Shown one piece after another: positions 10,601-20,598 of a stretch of DNA of 20,633 bases. The DNA is from Setaria digitata (Eukaryota; Nematoda; Chromadorea; Rhabditida; Setariidae). Location: NCBI GenBank assembly GCA_003640385.1, contig RCAB01000770.1:1-20633 (forward strand). Reading direction: 5' to 3'. A program made the translations under genes and the position numbers. A model generated the notes under the pieces. That model searched no databases, was not told the DNA's origin, and saw only the letters and a program-made list of their open reading frames with translations. Numbering within the stretch: position 1 is the first letter of the stretch; each line of letters begins with the position of its first letter.

Positions 10601-11852
10601 AAATAATAATATTACTTTAAAAGACCATTTCATCGGAATACCTAACAAATCATCCATCAATTAGAGAACTAGTCCACTTCTTCAATGCAACACTTCATTT
10701 GATCGTAACGTGACCGCACACCAAATATGGCTGTGCATTATAAATTTTCCCGAAAAAGTTCATAGTGCTCATCATCTAAATCATTTAGCTTCATCTACCT
10801 ACTACACTGATCAAGCTACCAGTAATTTCCATTTTCTAATTTATTTTTTGTTTTCATTCTTAATTTCACCTTCTTAGCCGAATTAGATTTCCCGAAGACA
10901 TATTCCATCATATTTTGACAATTTTTCACAAGAATTTATAATTTCGCAGAATTTGAACAAGTGCAAATCATTTTTCCTATCAAATTTTTGTTATTTCTCA
11001 AAAGAAAAGTGTAAAACTTAAAATTTCTTTTTTTTTTTTTTTTATTTTTCTTTTAAGAAAAGAAAAGGAAAAAAAAAAAAAAAACTCTATTCATTTTTCT
11101 CATTTTGAGAAGCAAAAAATTCTCAATGAAAAGATAAAAATGTAAATGAAATACCATTATGAACAAGATACAACGATTCAACACCTTCCGGAATAATTAC
11201 CGATAATGCTGTTCCGACCAATAAACCCGCTCCAAATGTACTTAACAAGCGTGTTCGCTTCTAAAAAAAAAAAAAAAAAAATAACAGATGGAAAAAAATT
11301 ATGTTCATATTTAGAACAAAATTCTACAAATTAAACTATAATTCTTGCTAACTTGCATCAAAATAAAACTATTACTTATTTTATCAAAGATTTATTACCC
11401 CCTCTTTTTTCTTCTTAGATATAAAAATAAATAAACCTATTCGAATGCACAAAATATAACATATACATTTATTTGACTAATAACATAGTCGAAAAAAATA
11501 TCCATAATAAAGACAAAATTTGGAAGAGAATTTTTTTTTTTTTTTGAAAAAAAAAAATGGAATCTACTGATTATCAGCCTAATGTGCAATTCAGTGGAAG
11601 ATAATTGATCGGCTTAGATAACTGATCGGAATATTGTGAAATTTTTTGGAGACAAAAAAAATTTTTGGAGACATACATAAAATACCAATTTTAAAGGGAA
11701 TACTTTGATTTAATTATTTAAAATGATCAAAAAATAAAAATAAAGTACTGTACTTCGGATATGCTTAATGCAAGAGGTATTATTCCAGCTAAAAAACTTC
11801 CAACAAACATTGCAATCGACAAATAGAGCAGTAAGTAGAAGCCATCCATCAT
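7620..11852 (-). CDS. SLC39A9: ZIP-family zinc transporter, SLC39A9/ZIP9 type, 9 exons
   Basis: ZIP carriers bring zinc into the cytosol; ZIP9 members act at the Golgi and plasma membrane. Exons (high to low): 11852-11754, 11260-11155, 10376-10272, 9584-9450, 9112-9053, 8757-8672, 8270-8136, 8059-7955, 7784-7620. All junctions keep phase and give 331 residues (human 307). Exon 1 encodes TM1 with [12 protein letters not shown]; exon 2 carries [18 protein letters not shown]; exon 4 [11 protein letters not shown]; exons 5-6 the metal-site helix [12 protein letters not shown] (about residues 164-175); exons 6-7 [10 protein letters not shown] (about 195-204); exon 8 [17 protein letters not shown]; the end is GHSHH. 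The start may be the ATG at 11852 or the next at 11849, which matches the human MDD start better. The loop encoded by exons 3-4 lacks the His cluster of vertebrate ZIP9. Family identity is secure. Confidence 0.96.
8851..8924 (-). pseudogene. Partial diverged copy of ZIP exon 7 inside ZIP intron 5
   Basis: Bases 8851-8924 match 8157-8230 (part of exon 7) at 68 of 74 positions without a gap, in the same orientation and 694 bases away. On the minus strand the exon-7 frame is still open through the copy ([19 protein letters not shown]), with changes R to Y and I to N. Flanking sequence is unrelated, and no good acceptor precedes the copy, so it is probably a duplicated remnant rather than an alternative exon. 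Confidence 0.85.
10377..11153 (-). other. ZIP intron 2 with a poly-pyrimidine/poly-purine inverted repeat
   Basis: Within this intron, 11028-11085 consists of a long T run, TTTTTCTTTT, AAG, then AAAAGAAAAGG and a long A run. The two arms are nearly complementary and could form a hairpin of about 25 base pairs. No coding sequence is visible in the intron. Confidence 0.7.
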
Positions 11853-12891
11853 TTTGTTGGTTTGGAATTCAAATGCCAATGTTTGTGTTGAAATGCCTTT
11901 TCGAATTAAATAAAAAAAAAAAAAAAAAAGGAAGGACGACTTGAAAACAAAATTAAATCTAATATTTAAAAAAAAAAAAAAAAAATGAAGTTCCGATGAA
12001 ATTTCAATACAATTAACGTCATAATTATATTTATTAATGATGATAAGAATCATTATTCATAGCACTAGAATCTTTTTTTTTTTTTTTTTGAACAAATAAG
12101 ATAATCCATTATTTTCCAAGTGCATGCGATTATCTATAATTTTTAGTCCTCTAATAAAATAAAGCACAAAATAATTTGCATTAATGCTTACCTCTCCGAA
12201 AAAATTAAATTATAAGATCACACGAATTACGTGAAATATCTTTAATTCATAATATATTCACATTGCAGTTAAAACTGAAAAAAAAAAAAAGAGGAAAAAT
12301 CACACTTTTGTATCACTTATTTTAATAATTTTGCAAAATAGCGTCATTTTTCTTGGTTAAAATTCAAAGAAACGAACATTTGTGAAAATATACTTTTTTT
12401 TTAATGAAAAAAAAAAAAAAAATTACTTCCTATGAAAAATGTTCTATTAATCAAAAACATCAATGCTTAAAAATTTGCAACAAAAACTACCTGAAAAGTT
12501 AAAATACAATAACAACAAGAACAAAACAAAAAAGGAGTATGCGAAGGAAAACATGAATGATATTTATAACAAATTTAAATTTCAAATATTCTTCAAAAGA
12601 AAAGAAAAGAAAGAAAAGAAAATTCAACAAAAAGTAATTACTCTATGCACAAATAATAACAAAAATTGGTGAAAAGAAAAAAAAAAAAAAAATTTTGTTC
12701 ATTGATGATGGTTTCCAAAGGTAAGCAAAAAATAAATAAATAAATAAAAGAAGGAAATTTGAAAATTTTATCATCATCACCTTCAATTACAAAATTTGAA
12801 AAGGAACTGAAAAAAAAAAAATCCCCTCTATGAGATTTCTCTTTAATTCTTTTCCAATTTTTACAATACCAAGTTACGTTCCTATCAATTA
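11853..12891. other. Gap upstream of the ZIP gene
   Basis: Very AT-rich with many A and T homopolymers (for example 11916-11928, 11969-11985, 12072-12089). It should hold the ZIP promoter or leader and the 3' end of the small gene above. A possible trans-splice acceptor, AATTCGAAAAG, lies about 50 bases before the ZIP ATG but is weak. A basic plus-strand open frame at 12463-12672 is composed almost wholly of Lys/Asn/Gln codons and looks like low-complexity sequence. Confidence 0.55.
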
Positions 12892-14716
12892 TCAGAAGCA
12901 ACGAACTATAATAGTGACAAAAAAACATTGAATAGTTGGCTCGACGATCGCTGATTCAAAATTTTTGCCAAAAAAAAAAAAAAAATAGTTCCTTTCAAAA
13001 CATTTGATTAATAACTGAAAATTAAAATAACAAATGTATGGGGGGGATGGGGGAGGGGAAAAAAAAAAGATCCCAGTAAGATGAAATGTTTTATCCGATG
13101 ATAATCTTATCATATCTTAGCTGCTTAACTTAATTCCTTTTTTTTTTTCCTTCAATCATCTTTAAAATGCTAATTATTCTTTTAAAATTTTCTGAAGAAT
13201 CCCGAAACACTGACTGAAGTTATTTTAGTAAAATGCAATCAAAATTTGGATTGTCAAGAAGCTTTCAACATCTATTACCCAATTTTGCACTAGCATTATA
13301 GTCTGTCTATTTCAGTACTTTTTTTTTTACAATAACATCAAATTTTACACCGTCCATAGATGCTAAATATTCCGATCCATATCAAAAGTTTCGAACCAAC
13401 ACACATCCATTTAAGATCTTATCGTAATTTATTTTATTTGTTATCAAAGAACTGCTACAGATTAGAACCATTTGTGATCAAACTATATATAACCAGGTCA
13501 GGAAAAATTCTACATTTCAAAAAGATTTTACCTGATATTGGATTTCAAAAAAAAAAAAAAAGAATTCATGCATATATTTGCAACGGTCAAGTTTTATAAT
13601 TTCATAATTAGTTCTCATTAACTGGTATTCATCCGATGTAATTCAGTTTATAATTTAATTGAAAATGAAAGCAAAAAAACAAATTAATTGAGGAGATTAG
13701 AAAATTTAAATATTGGAACCTTCTCTTGTAACCAGTACACACTCCTCCACATTTTTAAATAATACACATCTGAAATAGGAAAAAAAGTGATATGAAAATT
13801 TTCAAAAAAAGAAAAAATGTAATCAAAAAAAGATAATATAGTATGAATTATTTTTATTCATCAAATAAGTCAATAAGTAATGCAGCGAAATGTTTTTATC
13901 TTGTAAAATATCTGTTACTGATAATCAGGACAAAACGAAAGTCAGAAATCATGACAGACAAGTGAAAAATTGTATCACATGTAATTCCATATTACGAAAT
14001 ATTACAACATATGGAGAAATTAGAAACTTATTGTTATATAGCTGGAACTTATTATTGTGAATACAGCTGTTCATACATACGGAATATTTCTTAATCTTCT
14101 TTGTATTGTTTTTTATGAAACACATATGTGTATCTATATATGGCTGTTTCTTAACTTTGAATTTCTTCAAAATCTTTTCTCACCGGTATAAATATTTGTC
14201 ATTGGCGAGAAGAGATTCTGAGAAAATTACAATTTGCAGATTATAAGGATATTTTGAGAAGATACTCTCTGCGACAAGACTAAGTGAAGAAATGAATAAT
14301 TATATAAAATAATTGAATAGTGATGAAATGTCCACTTGTGAAACTGTTTTTTCAAATTCTAAATGAATTCAACTAATATATCATACAATTATAGATGATA
14401 TAAAATAACCTCAAAAAAGGAAACGTTAGAACACAGTGCACTATTTATTGGTTCTGTGTCGACAGTCTAATAAATGGCCCATTTATAAAACAGGAAATTT
14501 GAATTTAATCTCGTAGAAAAACTGATATTGAGAATATGAAGTAATATTAGATATTCAAACTGTGATGAAGTTAATCGAAATGTTAAATCTGGATAACTTT
14601 CAATCAAAAAATATTCGCTTCCTGATCCCATACTTCCATGTTTGTAACTCTCTACAACGTACTAAATCACCACTACCATTATTACCATTAAGTGGCGAAA
14701 GCTCCGAATAATTCAT
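12892..14716 (-). CDS. Possible small gene of unknown family, 3 exons
   Basis: I do not recognise this product. The first coding exon (14716-14634) starts three bases after a strong acceptor and encodes MNYSELSPLNGNNGSGDLV followed by RCRELQTW; its donor is AA/GTATGG. The second (13769-13720) follows TTTCAG, is in phase, and encodes CVLFKNVEECVLVTRE. A third candidate (12950-12892) after GAATCAG adds IVEPTIQCFFVTIIVRCF and a TGA, for 63 residues in all. The first two exons have good splice sites and protein-like composition; the third is weak and hydrophobic, and other 3' exons are possible. The gene lies about 275 bases downstream of the last candidate exon of the ankyrin gene on the same strand, so it could be the second cistron of an operon. 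A poly-G cluster sits in its second intron. Confidence 0.45.
13040..13058. repeat. Poly-G cluster
   Basis: Runs of 7, 5 and 4 guanines separated by AT and A on the plus strand, in otherwise AT-rich DNA. The spacing would allow a G-quadruplex. It lies in the second intron of the possible small gene, where the transcript would be C-rich. Confidence 0.85.
13770..14633. other. First intron of the possible small gene; nothing else seen
   Basis: AT-rich sequence bounded by a GTATGG donor and a CTATTTCAG acceptor on the minus strand. The open frame at 13949-14170 is Lys/Asn/Ile-rich and starts and stops without splice signals, so no exon is called. Confidence 0.45.
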
Positions 14717-14719
14717 TTT

Positions 14720-14721
14720 CT
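14720..14721 (-). promoter_or_regulatory. Likely spliced-leader acceptor of the small gene
   Basis: The minus strand reads GTTTCTTTCTAACTCAG, then AAA and the ATG at 14716. A strong acceptor so close to a start codon suggests trans-splicing. Confidence 0.5.
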
Positions 14722-14995
14722 GAGTTAGAAAGAAACTATATCGGAAATGAAAAGTAAATTTGATTGATCCCTAACTTTAAAAGTTTTCATCACAGCAAAT
14801 CTATTCGTTCAACTGTTATGCCACTAAAGTTATTCAATTTCTCTTATTTTGGGATGATATCTATAAGAGTACAAGAGATACTAGAATTCCAAAAATTAGG
14901 CATAAAATCTTTTTAATTCTTGTAGATTTTGACTCGTAAAAACAGTACTAATTAAGAAAAAAAAAACAATAAACAAAAATATAAACTGTTCATCT

Positions 14996-15204
14996 CTATA
15001 CTCCAATACATGAAAAGACGGGCGGCATTTGAAGTCGATTCTGCACCAGATTTTTGCTCAACTTCATTTTCCTCTTGCGGGCTTGAATCAAACAACAGCT
15101 AAATGATTGTTTCAGAAATAATCATACAAGCGTGAATTAAAGAGATAATACTAAAATCTTCTGGCTTATTAGCATCTTCCATATCGACCTTTTGCAGCAG
15201 AAAC
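14996..15204 (-). CDS. Candidate terminal exons of the ankyrin gene (tentative)
   Basis: After a TTTGCAG acceptor, 15204-15152 encodes FLLQKVDMEDANKPEDF, which resembles the second helix and loop of an ankyrin repeat; its donor would be A/GTATTA. A following exon starting at 15081 (acceptor ATTCAAG) stays in phase and encodes a basic tail (RKRKMKLSKNLVQNRLQM) ending in TAG at 14998-14996. A different frame from 15098 is also open and acidic (SSPQEENEVEQKSGAEST), so the choice of frame is uncertain. These exons lie on the same strand as the ankyrin gene and before the next gene, but I could not connect them in phase to its upstream exons. They may be a separate short gene or remnants. Confidence 0.3.
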
Positions 15205-16154
15205 CTGCAAATTGAAGAAGCATCTAATTCATATTTTATAATTCTACCTTTTTTTTAGATCCACAAAGTAATTTACACTGTCACCGAAAATCCAACTTAT
15301 GTTTGTCATCCATAATGAGATCTTCAAAATTTAATATCGAAAGTAAACCCATCCAAAGCGAGCTAACTACTTTTTTGTATTTCAGCAAGAATTTATTATC
15401 GAATAAAATAAAAATGTACTATAAGATTTCTCATCAATATTTGTTCTTAACAATCAAAAATGTGGACAGATCGATTGACCAATTTTGTGAGAACTGATCA
15501 AATGATATCTATAATAAAAAAAAGAAAAAGAAAAACGTTAAACAAACTCATTTTACTAGTAAAATATTCATGTGCTATATAGTGTGAATTAATGGTATTA
15601 TGCAGCAAAATTCCGGAACTTTCTACTCTGGCAAACATGGATTATATCACCGAATGCTGGTTGTTTAAAAAGGAATAATGAACTGGTACCAAATTTGCGA
15701 CCAAAATTTTAAGAGAAACATTTTATTCTCTTTTGTTCCTAAAATATCTATAGCTTAGGTCCAAGATTCTTCCCACTTGCATTATAAGTTATCTCCCAAC
15801 TAGAATCCCTAATTTCCTGGACTATTAGAAAAAAAAGCAACGTAATAAGTACCGAAAATAAGCTAAAGATTTCATTTCACAAAAAATTTTTCTATTGCTC
15901 TAATTAAGTCGAAAATTACGAAAAAAAAAACACTTTTCACGAACAGCACTATTGATTTTGTGAAAATTTTTATATTATGAAAATATGAAAATTCAACTTC
16001 AAACAGATTGTTACCATGATCTATCCATATCTCAATGATACCAGAGGATTATCATATTCTTTCCGTAATTAGTATATCCCACATGGATTGTTCTGATTTC
16101 TGATCGCTTTCATATTAGAAATTCAGTCATCCATAAAAGGCTACTTCGGTACAG

Positions 16155-19100
16155 TCATTTGTTTGTCGGTATGCATGCCATTTGCAACCCGACCATAAAG
16201 CATTTAGAACCTGAAAGATCGATTTCAACTTTATTCAATGATGAAAGAGATATGCTCTTCAACTATTTGGTCAGTTGTTCTATGACAAATGACTGACATG
16301 TAAAACTATAAAATTCATGTAAGGTAAATGAGGATGGCAATGCTACAGTTACTAAGGAAGTCTGAAGAGAAATACGATGCAGAATAGCAATATCCATGTA
16401 ACAGATAGAAATGTTATAACTGTACAGCTTATAGATTTGCTTATCGGAATATAAAATAAATTTCTGCAACAACAAAAAAATCGATAAAATTTTTCAAAAC
16501 TTCTTGCGAAGAAAATTTATCTGACCAAAATAAAAAAAATTAACCATCGATATACTGCATCATCAGCCAAATTTTTGACACACAAATAACTTTTCCAGTA
16601 CAGACGACGCCTTTTTTATAATTCCATCTACAGTTAAACTTTTCAATTTTAGAGATCAATTCAAGCTGCAACCACTTATTCAATGCAATTCTTTCTTACA
16701 TATGCCAAACTTAATAGTATATTAACATTCCTTCAACTCTTAATTTTTGTATCATTTTTGATCAAATCAAAACTACTACCTCAACCTTAAGTATCATCAA
16801 AATATACTAGACAAATCCTATATTCCTGAGCAAATTATTAAACTTCAAAAGTCCTTCATCCTTAGGGAATGAACAACTCACAATTTGTTCCGATCAAACA
16901 AAAATTATTCAAATCACGTATCAATTAGTTAATAATTTTTGTTTATACCTTATGGTGGAATGAGAAACTCAACAATATCGGTTCAAATTATATTTCCGAT
17001 ATTGCAAAGCAACATAAAGTAGTCTACCAATCGTTCCAATATTATAACATCTAGCAGACCATAAACAATGTTTCGTTATGTATTATTAAATCCAAAATTG
17101 TTGTCAACGGCTTCAACGTCGTAGGATCCAAATCCATTTATTTGTTTATAGGTCATAGGTATTTTTTCTTCTTGGTAGCCGAACCTATAACGTTTCAAAA
17201 ATTTGACAATATGAAAAAAATTAGAAAGGTTTTTTAAAAAAATCCGCCCATGAAGTCAAGGTTAACAAACAGGAATAATGATAGACCATTTATTACCGTC
17301 TGTGTTAGACCATTTAGATTCACTGTTCACTCCAGTTTGCAGAAGTGTTACGATGTAAATATCTGCTCCAAGTACCGCTGCATAATGGAAAATTGTATAG
17401 CCGTAATCATCAGTTTTGTTGATCTGAAATATTTGTTGAAAATCATATATCATTTCAATTACCAACACAAGGCATTCTAATTTATTCATGATTAGCTGAC
17501 AGTGGATTTACCGATTGTACTTCACTAAAAAAAACACCCAATATTCAACGTTTATTATAGCACATCAAAACATGAAAAAACATGAAATTCTAGGTATTTG
17601 TCTCAAACGATAAACAATACCGTCGATGAATTAATATAACATTCCTTGAAACTTAACCAAAACCCAGACAAAAATCTGAAACTGAAAGTTGAACCTCAAA
17701 ACCCACACAAAAACCTGGAGCTGAAAATCTGCAATTAAACTTTATCGTTTCATCCAGACGATTAAAGTAAATTTCAACATGAAATATATAGAGAGGCCTA
17801 CCCATATTATTTTGTATTCCAGAGACCAAAATTATCAATGCTGCAACTGCAATCGGATAATTAGTCAGCCGTGCAAATACATTCTGTTTCATTAGAATAA
17901 AAAAATAAGGAAGCGGCAAACAACTGTCCTTATTACTGAAAGCAAGCTCATAAAGGAAAACATGATTACATATATCCAACAATTTAAGCATTTAAGAATA
18001 GACAATGAAAAGCCCGGAAACTACTTTAAATAAAAGTCAGAAATGTAAAATTTCAACAAATCATATTATACAGAGTACTTTTAGTGATTAACGGTGGATG
18101 AGAGTAACACATACATTAAAAAGGAATCAACAGAAATCCAAAATTCCTCAATCACTTTAATGCATTAAACATTAAATAAAACAGAACTTGATCGGATTAA
18201 ACTTGTGTAGTACTTGACAGCTTTAAACTTTTCAGATCTAAAGGGAATAAGATTTTTGACATAACATTTTGGACTATTCTTATACAAAAATACTGAAATC
18301 TAAAAATTCAATGAACTGGAGAAGCGGATAAGTGGCTCACAACGAAATCCTATCATTCAGATAATAACCTTGAAATGACGGGGAAGAAAAAAACAGACGC
18401 CTAAGAGAAATTTGATACCTCTCACCTTGACCAATTTGATTTTTCGCAAACCAAATCAACGATTTGGGCAAAAGATCCATGTCCGTCTGTCTTATTCATT
18501 GATGCAACGGCAATATGAAAAGGATATCGTCCACCTTTGTTAACCTCAATTTCAATTATTTAGAGAAAAATTTATGAAAGGGGAAATTTTTTGAAAGACT
18601 GAAATCTTAAAAATTCTTGAACGATAACTCAATTAAGAATTCGTTGCAGTCAACATACTCTTAATTCTATTTCTTTTTGCTTTAGCAGTTCGTACAGAAC
18701 AAGCAAGTTCAAGGAAATACCTTGTGCAGCAAAATAAAATGAATTATTAACATATTTTGCACATTCATTCTACCCGGTATTCGTCAAGTCTAACTCTTCT
18801 ATTCACTAAATAAATGATTTTGTCACTTTCATCAGCCTTTCATAAATAATATCTTCCTGTGTGGCAGTTTTTTTCTAAAGTTTTTTTTTCTGACATTCAA
18901 TATAACCAATATTTTCTTCACAACTAATATTTTTCGGTGCGTCAATTTAAAATTTTGAAACTAAATTTGTAGCTTTCAACGGAATAGTTCTTTTCTAGCT
19001 AAATTAAAAATTACGTAGACGGTGCGTCAAAACCTGATCTTAATATCGAAGTTCTATATCAGACAGATTTATGTCTATTCATTGGTTAATTTACAAGCAT

Positions 19101-20206
19101 CTTACCTGCAAGATAAAAAGGATAATATAGAAGAATTCCAGCCTCAGTCATACCATTTTCAACGCAAAACAACCTCACTGATTTATTCCGTAAAAGATCT
19201 GGAAATAAAATAAATTAATAAAATGCTAACTGATTTTAGAACTTTTAATGTTTGTTGTGATGTAGCTATGAGCGAATAGTTATAAACTGATATTTTTCAA
19301 AAAAAAAAAAATGTAATAGCAATATAAATGATATCTGAAACTTGATGATAGCTGTACAAACAAGGATATAATTCCTGCAAAAGTAAACGATCATAAAAGA
19401 AAATAAAACATAAACAGGAGAAACCAGAGAGCCTAATACTCCTTTGTCTCCATATTATACTAATATTTCCGTTTCGCATCATCGACTTCCTTTCCGAATT
19501 CTCTGTTACGTTAATCGAATGTGCCATATGCAATAAATAAATACTTACTAGTAAATTATTTGAACTAACCAAAAAAAAAAAAAAGTGCAATGATATTCGT
19601 TCATGTTACATTGTTTCATTAATTTTTCTTCACTGATTCAATTGGCCACTGGATATTTAAAAAAAGAAAATCAAGAACAGAATCTTACGTCTTAATCTGA
19701 GACCAAATAAGTAAGCAGCATTTCCAAGTATGACACTTAAAAAAAAAACAGACTTAAAGTCTGCAGCAAAAAGCAATTCACTGAAGAGGGTTGGGGAGGG
19801 GGGGGGAGATAAGGGTGGAAAAAAACAATTTCAAAACGTATTTTAGCACAAATTTCGCTGAAAGCTACTTTTATTAATATTAGAACATAAAATTTGATGC
19901 TTATTTTAATTTATATGTGTGGCAGAATAAAGTAATAAAAGTACCACATGTTTCAATCACTATAAATTTGAAAAAAAAAAAAAAAACCTTATTTCGCAGT
20001 GCAGGTTCTCGAATTCGGTTCGTATCGCTTGATCATCTTTCTTCAGATACAAAATTAGTTTCAACAAATTATCAATCCATAATTTATGATAAAGATGCAA
20101 TACCTTCAGCTGCTAATTCTGATGTAGAAGAAAACGGCTAACAGAATGAACTGATATCAAAATTATACTTATCATATATTATTCCATGTAACTTATCGAT
20201 GTCCAT
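16155..20206 (-). CDS. Divergent ankyrin-repeat protein, unrecognised family (5' half good, 3' half tentative)
   Basis: I do not recognise the family. Exons joining in phase: 20206-20169 (ATG directly after ATTTCAG), 19735-19689, 19547-19425, 19198-19106, 18720-18659, 18544-18426. They encode about 160 residues. PFYLA (96-100) and PFHIA (129-133) are spaced exactly 33 residues, the ankyrin period, followed by helix-like SFAQIVDLVCEK. Later exons: 17935-17802 (weak), then 17423-17311 encoding DDYGYTIFHYAAVLG, a clear ankyrin motif, then 17184-17109 (EEKIPMTYK...) and 16665-16545 (LELISKIEKFNCRW), which join in phase; 16210-16155 ends in TGA. The link between 18426 and 17423 is not solved: phases require at least one further exon. 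Repeats carry loop insertions and few consensus residues. No catalytic or channel domain is visible. An alternative exon at 20109-19988 also fits exon 2 in phase. Role unknown, probably protein binding. Confidence 0.55.
17659..17738. repeat. Two-copy tandem duplication, period 39
   Basis: AAAACCCAGACAAAAATCTG... at 17659 is repeated with changes as AAAACCCACACAAAAACCTG... at 17698. It lies in a putative intron of the ankyrin gene. On the minus strand it creates several TTTCAG-like sites, which makes exon calling there difficult. Confidence 0.7.
19788..19815. repeat. Poly-G cluster with quadruplex pattern
   Basis: Plus-strand G runs of 3, 4, 9 and 3 separated by short spacers, in AT-rich DNA. 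It lies in the first intron of the ankyrin gene; the RNA would be C-rich. Length is likely to be hard to sequence exactly. Confidence 0.85.
19988..20141. other. Segment open on both strands inside ankyrin intron 1
   Basis: On the plus strand, after CTTATTTCGCAG (19989-20000), a frame runs to a TAA at 20141 with hydrophilic, protein-like sequence (SAGSRIRFVSLDHLSSDTK up to NSDVEENG). On the minus strand, 20109-19988 after AATTAGCAG is open for 40 codons (for example LWIDNLLKLILYLKKDDQA) and ends at an AG/GTTTTT donor in phase with ankyrin exon 2. One of the two is probably a real exon. The plus strand has the better acceptor and more typical codons; the minus strand has the fitting neighbour. 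Confidence 0.4.
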
Positions 20207-20208
20207 CT
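20207..20208 (-). promoter_or_regulatory. Likely spliced-leader acceptor of the ankyrin gene
   Basis: The minus strand reads TTTTCAGATTTCAG directly before the ATG at 20206. A double strong acceptor at a start codon fits trans-splicing, though the possibility of an internal exon cannot be excluded. Confidence 0.45.
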
Positions 20209-20354
20209 GAAATCTGAAAAGAAAAAAAAAAAAAAAAAAGACCAATCTAACTCTTTCATTAATATCAAGTGCTCGAAAACTATAAAGAACTCCTTTTTTT
20301 TTTTGAGCCAATAATTAATTGATAGGCTTTTTTTTTTTCTTTTTAATTAGTTGG

Positions 20355-20485
20355 AGTGACAAAAATGAGAGACCAACAGATACTGTTACTTTATCAAATG
20401 AACAAAAAAGTTTATTTAATGGAATTCAGAAAATTGGACACTCCGAAAAGAAACTTTCACTGGTTAGAAATCCAGAAGTATGAAC
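20355..20485 (+). other. Open frames on the plus strand, possible exon of a divergent gene
   Basis: After TTTTTAATTAG (20340-20350) the plus strand is open in two frames. One reads SWSDKNERPTDTVTLSNEQK and onward to a possible GAA/GTATGA donor near 20479; the other is open from an ATG at 20365 to the window end. Composition is A-rich, which lowers stop frequency, and the second frame runs through a tandem repeat of period 34-35 that would not keep frame. A hydrophilic exon of a plus-strand gene is possible but not proven. Confidence 0.25.
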
Positions 20486-20578
20486 AATCCGTAAATACAA
20501 AGAATCCACAAAACATCAAGAATTCAGAAACACAGAAAATCCAGAAATATGAGAAAACCGGAAACACAAGAAATCCAG
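20468..20578. repeat. 34-base tandem repeat, about 3.2 copies
   Basis: Units beginning (A/G)AATCCA at 20468, 20502, 20537 and 20571 (periods 34, 35, 34). Each carries AAATCCAGAA, a GA-rich middle and a second ACA-rich part; copies differ at several positions. No link to a known mobile element is seen. Confidence 0.75.
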
Positions 20579-20598
20579 CAACTCTAAGACGTTTCAGT

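Noticed and set aside
13360..13599. Plus-strand open frame of 79 codons
   Set aside because: No splice-site context, homology or typical start, and it passes through a poly-A tract.
15303..15497. Plus-strand open frame of 64 codons
   Set aside because: No recognised domain, Lys/Asn/Ile-rich composition typical of chance frames in AT-rich DNA.
17250..17480. Plus-strand open frame of 76 codons
   Set aside because: It is antisense to the exon encoding YTIFHYAA, which has an ankyrin signature.
18934..19030. Eleven-base direct repeat CGGTGCGTCAA about 85 bases apart
   Set aside because: Two short copies in an intron with no other element features; could be chance.
19022..19213. Plus-strand open frame of 63 codons
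   Set aside because: It is antisense to ankyrin exon 4 (19198-19106), which has good splice sites and joins exons 3 and 5 in phase.
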